The translations under genes were made by a program, and so were the position numbers. Below the pieces are notes generated by a model. The model did no database searches, was not told the origin of the DNA, and saw only the letters and a program-made list of their open reading frames with translations. From Pestalotiopsis fici W106-1 (lineage: Eukaryota; Ascomycota; Sordariomycetes; Amphisphaeriales; Sporocadaceae), in assembly GCF_000516985.1 (NCBI RefSeq), contig NW_006917095.1, forward strand, positions 1,303,449 to 1,367,448: a stretch of 64,000 nt of DNA. Reading direction: 5' to 3'. Position 1 is the first letter of the stretch, and every line of letters begins with the position of its first letter. This document shows positions 1 to 10,727 of the stretch, piece by piece.

Positions 1-881
1 GATCAGTATCAGGTGATACGAGAGACTAGCTACTCTGCAGCCAGTCCTGCTCCTTGCGTGCGAACTACAACTGGCATACAGAAATGGCCAGGGGCCAAGC
101 GTCACTCGATACAGAATACATTGGAGTCAAGTTTCAATATGTTGGAGTTGGAACTAGACAAGATCTGCATTCTTTTCACCATGATGATGGTATCCAGAGC
201 ATTAGTTTTGAGATTTCATTCACAACTCGACTCACATTTCATCGTCTCTAATCAAGACTTCTGGGCCGTGGATATATACTAGAATAGGAAGTGGCAGTCT
301 CACATTGGCAGCTAAATTGCCCCAATGTGTCCCGCCGCTGCACTCCTATGGCTCTACAGAATGGTTGAATTGATTTCACTCCATGCGATGCTGTGGCACA
401 GCATAGATATCCGCCAAGACATCGACAATCGGGCGCCCAAATCTCCCGTGCCTTGCACTTTTGTTGCGTTATGCTGACTACCTGCGTTGACCGTCGATTA
501 TTCAATGAGACCTGCTGTTGAGGCGCTCTCAGTTGTTTTCCTCTGACTTGTCTTTTCTATACCCATCCTCACGAATGGTTCCCTGCTCCGACCGGACCAT
601 ATTTTACTGGCTGAGGCCTTTTTGAAGCCTCTTGGAATTTATTTCTTTGCTGTCGTCGCTTACGCCTGTCAATGTTTTACGACGGGATTGTGGCTCAAGG
701 AAGCCTCAGTCTTTTCAAAACATAGCAACCCCAGCGCAGACCTGAATGCCTTTGGACCTAACCCTCAACTAGCATTCGCAGTCGACCCACAGCTGCTCTC
801 TGCATACACACATGCGCTTTGCCCAGTGCAATCAGCACGAATGACTAAAACAAATTGTTCGTCAACTACAAATCTCTCAAT
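1..881. other. Left-edge non-coding stretch
   Basis: No ORF here looks like a protein; the open frames are short and mostly lack an ATG. The last few hundred bases are presumably the promoter of the sulfotransferase-like gene that starts at 882. Confidence 0.5.
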
Positions 882-1688
882 ATGGAAGCGTCAAGGCCGG
901 AAGCTGGCGATGGCATAAAGATCCTCCACGCTAGCCTATACCGCATGGGAACTTGGTCCATGGCCAAAGCCTACCAGACACTTGGCTACACAACCTACCA
1001 TGGTCTCGATGAGCCAATGAGTGTGGATTGGCGACTCGTTGAACAAGCCGCAGAAGCGACCTGGCCGTCGGTGCCCAATGCAAGCCCCAGGCCGCCCTTT
1101 ACGCGTGACGACTGGGACAGCCTCTGGGGCAATCGCTATGATGCAGTCTGCGATACTTCGGCGCCCTTTACTTTGGAGTTATTCAAGGCGTATCCCCACG
1201 CCAAAGTTGTACTCGTGCAAAGAGATTTCGACTCGTGGTGGTCTAGCTTTCAGAAAGAGATACTAGACAAGCTCTTTGCGCCCTTCTTTGAGGTCCAAAT
1301 CTTCTTGGCGTGGTATCTCGTCGGCTTTCGAGGCGGTCATGCCATGAGGAAGCTGGTTTTTGGCTTCTTCAATGCCACAACAAGGACAGAGATTGAGGCG
1401 CATGGCAGGGAGACGTACGATGGATTCTTCAAACAGGTGCGGGCTACTGTGCCACCAGAGCAGCTACTGGAATACAGGTTGGGTTCTGGCTGGGAACCAC
1501 TTTGTGAGTTTCTGGGCAAGGACGTCCCCAATATATCGTTTCCTCATTTGAATGAACGAAAGGTTCATTCAGAGGGTATTAGTCTAGAAAAAGGAGACAT
1601 CTTGTTTGCCATGTCGAAAAAAGCTATGTTGGGCACTATGGGCGTTGGGATTTCTGTCGCGGCAATCTGGTGGCTTCTGGGAAACTGA
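882..1688 (+). CDS. Sulfotransferase-like P-loop protein with C-terminal hydrophobic tail
   Basis: Intronless, 268 aa. It belongs to the fungal sulfotransferase-like family (Sulfotransfer_4 type), which databases often mislabel NAD-dependent epimerase. Family marks are an N-terminal LYRMGTWSMAKAYQTLGY stretch in the place of the 5'-phosphosulfate loop, VLVQRDFDSWWSSF in the middle, and GWEPLCEFLGKDVP near residue 213. The ATG at 882 was chosen because the product then aligns from its start with the paralogue at 4749; upstream in-frame starts are not ATG. Unlike that paralogue it ends in a hydrophobic segment (about the last 20 residues, ending IWWLLGN), which suggests a tail anchor. The canonical LPRTGT loop reads LYRMGT, so PAPS binding is uncertain. 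Family membership is confident; substrate and activity are unknown. Confidence 0.85.
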   Translation: MEASRPEAGDGIKILHASLYRMGTWSMAKAYQTLGYTTYHGLDEPMSVDWRLVEQAAEATWPSVPNASPRPPFTRDDWDSLWGNRYDAVCDTSAPFTLELFKAYPHAKVVLVQRDFDSWWSSFQKEILDKLFAPFFEVQIFLAWYLVGFRGGHAMRKLVFGFFNATTRTEIEAHGRETYDGFFKQVRATVPPEQLLEYRLGSGWEPLCEFLGKDVPNISFPHLNERKVHSEGISLEKGDILFAMSKKAMLGTMGVGISVAAIWWLLGN

Positions 1689-1867
1689 CACTTGATCATA
1701 TACTTTCTAAATATCCTTCCTTTATATATGCTGAATCTCTAAGTACGGATCATTGAACGTTTCCTCATAGTTCGGTTCCCTTGATCCCGTCACGTGCCGA
1801 AAATGATATAATCACCACGATTCCGCTAAGAGATGCCACCATTTGGCAAGCACACTTTGATAATCGT

Positions 1868-3180
1868 TCAGATTTCCCACGGTTGCTCATTATCATTTGA
1901 TCTCTTGGATAATTCATCGCCAGACTGGGCATATGATGTTTTTCGAGGAGAACCCCTGAACACGGCACTGCTGATCCTAGAGTACAGCGCGGTCGAGGCG
2001 ATGAATTTTCCCCAGAATGTGTAGGCTGCTGGCACACACCCTACTACAATCGCTATACTTGACTCGATCACCCTGGGAGAAGTTGAATTGTTAGTATTCC
2101 GTGAGAAGATGGGGATGGCGGAGAAGCTAATCCTACAGAACGGTCGACGAGGTTATGCTATCGCTGAAGGATCCCTGTAATGCCTGCACCTTGAAGTAGA
2201 GTCCTACAACTCCTGCTGCGATGACACTGTGTTGGATATATGAGCCAAAACGTTCAAGCAGAAAATATGGACTACAATCTCGGGGTAAACTCACAGAATA
2301 CCGGTCAAGAAAACTAGAGTAAGTCCAAACTTTTGTCTAAATGGAAGCTGAAGCCTCTGGACGACAATAAGAGGCATGATATAACAAATGAGATCTCTGC
2401 CATTTTTGTTAGCTTTGAACTACTCGTTCACCAAAACCGAAGCATTCTGGCCCGCAAGTCGCACATACAAAGCAAGAGAGAAGACTCCATTGATGACGCC
2501 TCCTGTACCTCCGTCCTTGAAGCACTTGCTGGCAAACTCGGTAGTGTATGTGCCATGCGAGTCACACGCAGCAGCGGACCATGCCGTCGTGACCAGTATG
2601 GCAATGCCGGTTGTCGTGAGAGCAATAATAGCTGTAAGTCGTAGCCATCTTTTTATCCCAAAGAGACGGATCAAGAGAAGCGGAATAGGGGCTTTGGATG
2701 CCCAGCTCACGAGACCAGAGCAAATGCTGACAGCTGCTCCAAGCTTCTTGAGGTTAGTGGCATGTTCTTTACGGTTATGACAACTGCTAATTGTGGGTTT
2801 ACCCTGTAAATGAGAAGGATCAAAGGTGTCGGGTCAGACTCGGTATGTCCTTCTGTCAGCTCCTTGTTTGCTGGATCAATCATTAGTTCCCGACGAGCAC
2901 CGCCTTTGGGCAATCCATCGACTGACCTTCGATCCCCAGGTAGTCTGTCACAAAAGAAGCGATTAATAGCCCTAGGGCCACGATTGACATTACTTGGTCA
3001 AATCATCAGCAAGTACATCATACAAAGGTCGCATGTCTGACGTGTCTCACCATCGTCTGCGTACAATGTTGATGCATTCTTAAGAGATACTCCAAAGCGT
3101 ATTATTACACAAGTGGCTGCCAGCACAATCAAGAAGATTGAAGCGGCCACCATTTGTTGGATTGTAGCGTCAGACGCCAT
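1868..3180 (-). CDS. Rhodopsin-domain (Pth11-like) integral membrane protein
   Basis: Six-exon model: 3180-3051, 2992-2927, 2766-2469, 2396-2295, 2226-2137, 2072-1868, giving 296 aa with all phases consistent. The product has the layout of the fungal rhodopsin-domain family: TM1 from about residue 8, the ADDG turn after TM1, SGLVSWASKAPIPLLLIRLF in TM3, a conserved Asp opening a later helix (LDLICYIMPLIVV), QKFGLTLVFLTGIL, and a final IESSIAIVVGCVPA helix followed by a polar tail. Relatives include Pth11-type candidate receptors of plant-associated fungi, but there is no N-terminal CFEM domain. It lies antiparallel between two sulfotransferase-like paralogues. The least certain junction is exon 2/exon 3 (intron 2926-2767), whose acceptor is weak. 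Ligand and function are unknown. Confidence 0.8.
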
Positions 3181-4748
3181 TTTCGTTCGAGTACTGTTGC
3201 TCTCTGGATGTTGTTTTGCAGTGACTTTTTGGTGTTGAGGAAGTGCCGGCAATGACGGACCACAAAGGGGGGAAAGAATAATATAAAAAGCAATTGCCGG
3301 TAAGAGAACCAGACTACCGGATTTGCTACCCACGGTATCGATGTGATATTAGGTAAGGATCATACAGAATTCGAAGGTCTGGGAGTGGTGTGGTAGTATC
3401 CCGCCAAAAGTATGGAGGAAACTGGAACGCGAAAGCAGTACTGCATGCAACAGACGCCGTGCAGCGATCTTTAACGACTGCTTGTCATACGATTGGACAG
3501 AAGTGACCGGCACTTACATGGCTGCAAGATCATTGCTGTATTTGCATGATTCATCCGTGCTATCGCGGTTCGCTACAGGGTTGTCAAAAAGCACACACTC
3601 CGCTATGCTAGGTCTGCTGCTCTTGGGTAGGAGTGCCGACCAGGATTCTTGCCAGCGTACCCACATGGGCGCTATCCGGGTGTCTTCCGCCTTTATATAG
3701 TACAGAAATAGGACAATGGAGAAGACGTTGAGAGTCAATCGGTGCACTCAGAACAATACTAGTACCGGTATGTCAATGTATGATGAGGATTCCCAAGGGG
3801 GGAGCGGTGGTGTAAATCATGACACGAAACTGTCTACAATGGTCTCTCTGTATCACCCTGAGAGCATAGCGATTATTGGGGCCATCCGCACCTCAGCTTG
3901 AACCACATTGACACCTCTCGAATTCAAACTACAGCTGACCAGGTTATCCTTGTCTTCGTTAGACCTCTGTGCATACTCAAGTCATATTGGAATGGGAGGT
4001 TATCCATCACTAAGAGGTAGTTCCATAGTTCACTGTTAACCAGATTGATCAAACCTGTCAGTGCTGTGGTGTGCTAACAGACTTTGCATAGTATTGTTCC
4101 TCTGGCAGGGCTCGATCCTCTGCTTGATTCATCTGTCACGGGATGTGCGCAGATCGACAAAAATCATGAGTAAAAGGCCATATCCAGTCTCCTATAGTAC
4201 TGTAAATAGCATTGTCCAAAGCGCACTACGTACCATAACGCAGACAAACCCTGCGACTCCCTGCTTGAATAGCAGTCTAAAATCCAACGGCCCCCTGCCT
4301 GCATGCGTCTGCATAGCACACCCCTGGTACGCAGCACATATTTTTGATTGCCGCGACCCACAAGATCCAGATTAAAACGCACAATAACAGTTGGTTCAAC
4401 GACCACATCGTGATAGCATGTTAGCACAGAGTGTGATTTTCAAATCTGGAATAAACTGTGTCCACAACCCTCAGCTCACCACTGCGGCTGAAGATATCTC
4501 GAGCCGTACGTGATTACCTAGAGTGTTTTGACCAGTGGAGATCTAAGGTATTGATCATACAAGTGCCGCTATGCTGACTTGCTATCATGGTTTTCATCTT
4601 TCTTTTCGGCCAAGCTGCTAAGGTTTGATTCTTTTTTTTTTTTCCTCCTCTTTTTAAGATAAAAAAAGTCTCTGTCTTATTCTGTGAGCATCGTCATCGC
4701 CTGTGGTTATCAAACTCTCTGTAGCCACGTCCAAAGTCAAATCTTGCC
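3181..4748. other. Intergenic stretch with a poly-pyrimidine tract
   Basis: Apart from the doubtful minus-strand pieces at 3514-4408, no gene is seen. About 100 bases before the second sulfotransferase-like ATG, at 4629-4657, there is a long T-run followed by TCCTCCTC and more T. This is the pyrimidine-rich core typical of fungal promoters and 5' leaders. Confidence 0.5.
3514..4408 (-). other. Possible unresolved or decayed membrane-protein gene
   Basis: On the minus strand an ATG at 4408 opens a strongly hydrophobic run (MWSLNQLLLCVLIWILWVAA). With one short intron it can be extended into LLFKQGVAGFVCVM, and other hydrophobic or protein-like pieces follow towards 3514 (for example FSIVLFLYYIKAEDTR). 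I could not join them into one continuous reading frame without stops or introns under 45 nt, and I do not recognise the family. It may be a small multi-exon membrane protein I failed to resolve, or the remains of one. Confidence 0.22.
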
Positions 4749-5519
4749 ATGGCTTCAGCCAAGGTAGAGAGAACCGAAGATGGCTTAGCTGTCATTCACG
4801 TAGCTCTTTTCCGCATGGCCACCTCTTCCCTGGCCGAAGCATACCGCATTCTTGGGTGGAAGGTTCACCACGGAACAGACGACAACCTCGGTAATCCTTG
4901 GAAAGCCATAGAAAGGGCGGCCGAAGCAACATGGCCATTCGTAGCACCAGAAATCTCGCCACCGAGGGAGAGATTTACTCGTCAAGACTGGGACGAGGCT
5001 TGGGTCAAGGACTATGACATCTTGACCGAATTGGCGTCGCCCTTTGCCGACCAGTTGATCAAACTCTACCCCGAGGCCAAGGTGGTCATTGTACAGCGCG
5101 ACTTTGACGATTGGTGGCCGAGCTTCAAGTCACAGGTACTGGATACCCTGTTTGGTCCGCAAGGGAGGATTTTGACGTTTATCGCTGGCAATTTGCTGGG
5201 GATCCGGTCCGGCCAGACGATGCGCAAGGTGCTTTTTGGCTTCTTCCACGCATCAAGCGTGGCGGGAATTGAGGCAAATGCACGCAAGGCCTACAATGAC
5301 TACTTTGACAATATACGAGCCATGGTGGCGCCAGGGAAAAGATTGGAGTATCAACTAGGAGATGGCTGGGAGCCGCTGTGTGCATTTCTTGATAAAGAGG
5401 TTCCAGACGTGCCTTTTCCAAGGAAGAATGACAGTCAGGCACACAAGGAAACATTTGCGTCGGAACGCAGCGACTTGTTTTACAAGCTCGGTCGGAAACT
5501 TTTCAAGGGATCAGAATAG
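4749..5519 (+). CDS. Sulfotransferase-like P-loop protein, paralogue 2
   Basis: Intronless, 256 aa, and a clear paralogue of the protein at 882 along its whole length. Shared blocks are AEATWPFVAPE, KVVIVQRDFDDWWPSF, GQTMRKVLFGFFHAS, LEYQLGDGWEPLCAFLDKEV and FPRKNDSQAH. The ATG is followed by MASAKVERTEDGLAVIHVAL and nothing protein-like lies upstream. The nucleotide-loop region reads LFRMATSSLAEAY; here even the Gly of the GT pair is replaced, so it departs further from LPRTGT than paralogue 1. It lacks the hydrophobic C-terminal tail and should be soluble. The family is expanded in Sordariomycetes. No biochemical role can be read from the sequence; a PAPS-dependent sulfotransferase activity is possible but doubtful. 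Confidence 0.85.
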   Translation: MASAKVERTEDGLAVIHVALFRMATSSLAEAYRILGWKVHHGTDDNLGNPWKAIERAAEATWPFVAPEISPPRERFTRQDWDEAWVKDYDILTELASPFADQLIKLYPEAKVVIVQRDFDDWWPSFKSQVLDTLFGPQGRILTFIAGNLLGIRSGQTMRKVLFGFFHASSVAGIEANARKAYNDYFDNIRAMVAPGKRLEYQLGDGWEPLCAFLDKEVPDVPFPRKNDSQAHKETFASERSDLFYKLGRKLFKGSE

Positions 5520-6556
5520 TTGTTGCTGGCGTCAGAGGGTGATTAGGTATACAGAGAGTGGCTTCCAGTGGTATGGAGCATGCATGATATTCGATGGATC
5601 CTTCAGTCTTTTGATTGTGGATATGAATGCCGTTCAAGAGCATGACGACATGTAAAAGTCAAGCTAAAAGTCATGTTGTCTAATGCTTTTGCAGAGACCG
5701 AGCAAATCATTGCCCTCATGATGGTGATGTCGCACCCAGCATACTGCTAGTAACACGGGGAGAAAATAGACCAATTGTTTGACATTTAGACAGAAATTGA
5801 AATTCACAAATTCCCGACTGCCTGATTGATTGGCCATGTTCAAGCCACTAACTTATGTAGATTGTAAATATACATACTCTCTCCCTCTACACGTAGTAGC
5901 AAAATTGCCATATGTGTCGAGGGTTGTTCTTCTCACCAGAGGGTTCGCTTCTGTATACAGAAATATTGCACTTGCGGAGAAAGCCGGATGACTGCCGAAA
6001 TATCAAGACCTACAATCAGAAAGAATCTCAGAAAGGGACATGCTGTGATGTAGTCAGAGGCAGATTGAATCACCCTTCTCATGTCGCCAAAGAGCCCGTG
6101 AGTCCAAAGTCTTATTATGGCGTGGGGGATAGAGTGAGCGATCACACTACTGAATTGCTGCTTATATTTTCAGAAGTGATTGGTGTCAACCGTAATTCTC
6201 GCTACATTACCTCCATTCGTCATGTTGATTCACTCACATTATCAAAAATTTGTGATTGGCCTGCATGTCACATCTGGAGGGCCGTGAGTCGAAGAGAACG
6301 AGTGAGGGAAGCAAAAAGATTATATAAATGAACATTTCCGGTGTCTTCTTCCCCATAAAACAGATCTAGAGAATAGACTTCGCCTGCCTATACGTCTTTC
6401 GGAAACGACAAGAGCAAAAATTTTTCAGCAAATGAGGATTTCACGTGAGCACTCCGGAACAATAGTACTTTTCGAGAAGAATACTGACATACGAGACCAT
6501 TCCATTTGACCATACACAATTTGCCTCGAGAAGAAACAGGAAGGACGCAACACAAC
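5520..6556. other. Intergenic, no gene seen
   Basis: About 1 kb of AT-rich DNA with no convincing ORF. A CACGTG E-box lies close to the downstream gene, at about 6443. Confidence 0.5.
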
Positions 6557-7907
6557 ATGTCAACCCCATCCCGCGTCCCGTCTCAACTTCCTTCGAGGAT
6601 ACCGTCAACAAGCGAGGTGCCCGTTCCCACACAATCCCCCAGCACCGCCAAAGCCCCTTCAGCAGTCCCAGCCGCCACGGGCGCCTCATCGGTGGCAGCT
6701 TCAAGAGTCGGCAAGTCTGTCCTCCCCTCGCAGCGGCCCGTCTCCCGGGTGCCCATAATCTCTGCTTCACGCACCCCCAGCGCTGCAGGCCCCGTTGGTG
6801 AGTCCCCCGCCACCATCAACCCGAGCATCGCTGGGGGCAAGAGCGTCTACGCGAGTATCGTCCATGGAGCTCGCAGGCCGGGACAGCAGATGAGCGCGGT
6901 TCCCGCCGGGTTCGGAGCCGATGCATTGATCACGCAATCCCAACATGATCAACAGCAGCGCTCTATCCTCCCATCCGCTTCTCCTTCAAAGGGTCCCTCC
7001 ACCGTCACGGGTTCACATCCGAGCCGGCTGCCCCCCTCGCCTAGCCAGGTCGCTGGTGTAGATGCTCCAGTGCCACCAGTCGCGTCAAAGTTACCGACAA
7101 AGCTCCCGACAAAGCTGCCGACAATCGTCAGCGCCAGTGTAGCAAACGATACCAATACTGCTGGCCAAGTGCCCATTAGCCAGATACCGACCATCACCCC
7201 CAAGCCGCCCGGAACTATACTCCCGAGTATACCCAGCATCCTCGGGGTCAGCAAGGCGCCTGCATCCCCGGCCCCGCCATCAGTCATTCCCAGCATCATC
7301 GGAGTGAGCAGAGTGCCCGGGTCCTCCCAAGTCCCTGGAGCCTCTGCCATTGGCCGGTCCGTGATCCCGGCTCCCGGAGGCCGCATCCTCGAGACCACGT
7401 ACACGACCCCGGCGGACCTGAAGCGCGCCGAGCGGCAGCTCAAGTACAATTCGCTCACGTGGGAGCAGAAGGTCGTCCAGGATGCGTGGGCCAACCGAAA
7501 GGGTCTCGAAATGGCCCCTTGCCCAAACAATTTTGGATGGGAGCGGCATGCTCAATGTCCTGGATATCAGTGTAGCGGTGGGGTAAGTCTTCTTCTTCTC
7601 TTTTTCCATTGCTCCGTGGACTCTTTAAATCTCAGTTTGAAGTTCCCGACTGTTGTCTTTGAAGATGCCATATCGAAAGCTGATCCTGCTGACAATCAAA
7701 ATGTAGATGCACTATATTCCCGACGTCTTGATCGCCGAGGGCGTTCCGGGTTTGTACACCCAGATGCCGCCGCCCTGGGGTTTCGGCCAAGAGTTGACAC
7801 CACACCCGTCGCAGCGCATCCCGTCTGGATTCTTTGGCCCGGTACGTCCGATCGGGCAGGATCCCGACACCAAGAGATGGAAATTCCCGCCTTGGAGCTA
7901 CCAGTGA
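6557..7907 (+). CDS. Pro/Ser-rich orphan protein with conserved-looking C-terminus
   Basis: Two exons, 6557-7582 and 7707-7907, with a GTAAGT donor, TAG acceptor and phase-0 join, giving 408 aa. The first 285 residues or so are low-complexity and built from degenerate Pro/Ser units (SRVPSQLPSRIPS near the start; KLPT three times in a row; PSILGVSKAP echoed by PSIIGVSRVP), probably disordered. From about residue 287 the protein changes: LKRAERQLKYNSLTWEQKVV, then a Cys-containing segment (APCPNNFGWERHAQCPGYQC) and an aromatic C-terminus ending KFPPWSYQ. This part looks folded and is split by the intron. I do not recognise the family. The start was taken at 6557 because it opens the repeat region; the in-frame ATG at 6506 would add 17 residues. 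Confidence 0.75.
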
Positions 7908-8396
7908 TGATTTTCGAGTCTTGGCGACGGAAATGCGAATGTAAGGGGTTGTTTATAAACAGGAAAATGGTGGCCATGGGCTTGTTGTAGACAGTAGTAA
8001 AAAGTCTTGAGGCTCAAGCAATGCAAAGGCCACTTTTTGAATTGAATGCCGTCCGGAGCACTTCTGTTTGAGACATGACAACACCTAGCCACTGTCGAGC
8101 AAACCAGCAGGGCCTCAGAATAAAAAAATGAATTTGATTGACGGAATAATATGCTTGCTTTGACAATATCCATAGGCTTTGAAGGCAGCATCTCATGTGT
8201 TTTACATGAGAAATCACTCGCAGCGTCAGTGTTTCCAACGCAGGTGATGTCTCTTGATTCTCATGCAGCTCCAAGGCCTCATTATAACGATTTCTTAGCC
8301 ATGCCCGCGTCTTTAGAAACACGACCCTGTAATGCAGTCCACCACACTCATCCAGCACAACATCCAACCTCATACAGACTCTCAGCACTTTCACTC
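7908..8396. other. Convergent 3' region, no gene seen
   Basis: Lies between the 3' ends of the Pro/Ser-rich gene (+) and VPS68 (-). No ORF of interest; probably overlapping 3' UTRs. Confidence 0.55.
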
Positions 8397-9001
8397 TTAC
8401 AGAGACAGATTATAACTGTACTCGTCTTCCATATTCTGAGAGAGCCAGAGCACAACAGAGCTAAGTCCGACAAGACCGTTGGCGACGACATTCTCGACAC
8501 CCATGCCGAGCGAGGGCCAGCCGACTCCCGGAACGATAAACTTGAGGACAAAGACGGTGACGCCGCCAGCCATGCCGCCGGCAAGGGCGGCGAATCCTAA
8601 AAAGAGCACGACGCGCGCCTTCCATGCAACGCCCGAGCCCGAGTAGCTAAACGAGTCCGACTGCAGCCGCGCCTTTTCCACCGAGTTGATGATGAGCATG
8701 CCCAGCGACGAAAAGATGAGCGGCAGCCAGTCCACAAAAGTAACGTGCACGTCGGAGCCATTGTTGGCGGATTTTGACCATACAGCCGCGTCGAGGAGGA
8801 CGTAAAAGGCAAGGGAGAACTGTCGGGTCAAGGATATTAGCTTGGCTTCCCAAAAAGGATGATTCTTGCAGAAATCCAGAATTGTCGACTTGGGGTGGGG
8901 ATACGTACCAGAGCGCCAGCGCTGTAGACACCACCATTGCGCACCCAGGCGCTGTTGAGCCATTCAGGCTTGCTAAACTTCCAGAGACGATCCTCCTCCA
9001 T
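8397..9001 (-). CDS. VPS68: VPS68-like UPF0220/TMEM50 membrane protein
   Basis: Two exons, 9001-8909 and 8819-8397 (intron with GTACGT donor, CAG acceptor), giving 171 aa, the usual size for this family. The first exon supplies MEEDRLWKFSKPEWLNSAWV and a start of TM1; the second gives the diagnostic AFYVLLDAAVW, an FVDWLPLIFSSLGMLIINSV helix, a glycine-rich third helix (FAALAGGMAGGVTVFVLKF) and a fourth ending LWLSQNMEDEY. UPF0220 proteins have four TM segments; yeast Vps68 acts in endosomal/ESCRT-linked sorting to the vacuole. Unspliced reading gives a plausible but wrong N-terminus starting in the intron. Identity is confident; function is by homology. Confidence 0.92.
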
Positions 9002-10340
9002 GATGTCTAACAGTATCTCGTCGCTGCGACGCGGTGGGCCGAGTTGTTTGCTTTGATGAAAATGATGCGGGCGTCAGTTCCAAGCAACGTTCCAGATAAA
9101 GCAACGAGCGAGCGACAGCAAATCGTGGCTGTGCAGGATACGCTTTTTCAAGTTGAAAAACAGCGTCGTCTTTGTTGTTGTCGTCGTCGTCGTCGTCGAA
9201 GTTGATGGATGAAGTCGGGGAGACCAGGCCGAAGCTCCAAAGGTTACCTAGTCGATAAGGTTGGGTGCTTGCTGAGCTCCTTGCATGTCGTAAGGTGAGT
9301 GAGCCGAGCCCGGCGGATGACGACTAGCGGGTCTGGTTCGTTACTAGTACGCAGTACGTAGTCTGGTTGTCTGAGTGCACCAGCCACAACTACCGGTCAC
9401 GTGTTGGCTCTTGTTACTGTCACACCCCCCAAGAAACAAGCAATGCTTCCTGTTACTAGTGTTACTAACGAATACCTTGGTCGCAGGTGCATTTGTTTGT
9501 TATCCGCGTAACTCACCTTCTATTGCAGCTTGGTGTTATTTCCTTTCTGCTCTCTCATCCAGCTCTTGTTGAGGCAAAGACCACAAGATGAAAGAAAAAA
9601 AAGTCAGACATGAAAGCACATCTTGCCCAATTCTAAACGCAACGTGGTGCGTGGTAACTTTCCCTACTCGCGATAAATGGGGCTACGACTAAGGTATAGT
9701 CCACACAACATGCATTGTAGTATGATTCGTGACTGCCAGAAGTGGCACCATTCAAAACTCAATCTTTATGCGTCAGGGTCTCTGCTCCGTCTCCATAGCA
9801 TCATTCATACTTCAGAACCCTACTATGTCGAAGTGTACGCAGGTCTCACCTGATGGATCAGCGATTATCTGTGTACTTGTCTATTGATGAAATGAAAAGG
9901 CCAGCAGTAGATGGATTCCATTACATTATATACGTAGGAGGTTATAACTTATAAGTTATGCTCTCATCAAGGCAGCCCCTGCGGCGTTGTTGGTTCGTCC
10001 TGGTTGCTCGCCATGTGGCTACAATGTGACCCAACATGCATAATGATCAATCATGTCTTGAAAAGAATCATATACCAAGCTGGCACCAGAAACAACTGAG
10101 TGTTATTGAAACACAAAAAGTGAGAGCACGACACTCCAAATATGAACATGACACATCTCTATTGCGAACTCTTAATGATTAAATGCTCAAATAGAACGAA
10201 TACGCTTGGTTCATTAGGTAGACCTCACATCACTATAAATTACCCATCACGATGGCGCTCTTCCCACTCTTTTTGGAAGTTGTCCTTTTCCCTATGTGCC
10301 CGCCGTCAAAAGCAAATGCAGCAATCCAACAATGGGCCTT
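9002..10340. other. Intergenic, VPS68 promoter side
   Basis: No gene is seen apart from the microsatellite. One CACGTG E-box occurs near 9397. Confidence 0.5.
9172..9198. repeat. Trinucleotide microsatellite (TTG)3(TCG)6
   Basis: A pure run of TTG then TCG triplets in the region upstream of VPS68. It is not in a coding frame I can support, and is probably in the 5' leader or promoter. Confidence 0.8.
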
Positions 10341-10727
10341 TCACTTGCCATGAATAAGGCATGAGCAGGTAATATTCAAATTAATGTAAATCGAACTGAT
10401 GCTACGGAAATCGGCGGTCAGACTTTCTCGGAATTCAGTGGAATCAAATGCTTCAATGAAAGCCAGCACGAGGGAGGCATGATGGATATCAGCGCCAGGA
10501 AACGGGACGTGGCTTGCAAACTGCCAGAATAGCTCGTGTAAAAGCCTCGTTGAATTACTGTCGAGCCAACCTGCCAGCCTAGAACCATCTATCCTCTCCC
10601 GAAGGCTGCTACCGAGGTATTGAAATCCTCGAATGTTTCCGGTATCAAATTTGAAGAATTGTTTGATCCATTCAGCACACTCGCAGAGAACTTTGGAGGG
10701 TGTAAGTTGCATCGTCCTCCAAGTCAT
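10341..10727 (-). CDS. Small hypothetical ORF
   Basis: A 128-aa ORF with a true ATG in an otherwise gene-poor stretch. Composition is protein-like, with amphipathic Leu/Phe-rich segments (LLHELFWQFASHV, ASLVLAFIEAFDSTEF) and no low-complexity run. I recognise no domain and see no intron signals that would extend it. It could be a lineage-specific gene, a surviving exon of a longer gene, or chance. It is the best ORF between VPS68 and KNR4. Confidence 0.3.
   Translation of the reverse strand: MTWRTMQLTPSKVLCECAEWIKQFFKFDTGNIRGFQYLGSSLRERIDGSRLAGWLDSNSTRLLHELFWQFASHVPFPGADIHHASLVLAFIEAFDSTEFRESLTADFRSISSIYINLNITCSCLIHGK

Noticed and set aside
6949..7530. 193-aa minus-strand ORF
   Set aside because: Lies wholly antisense to the Pro/Ser-rich gene; its Gly/Ala-rich composition is the mirror of the repeats.
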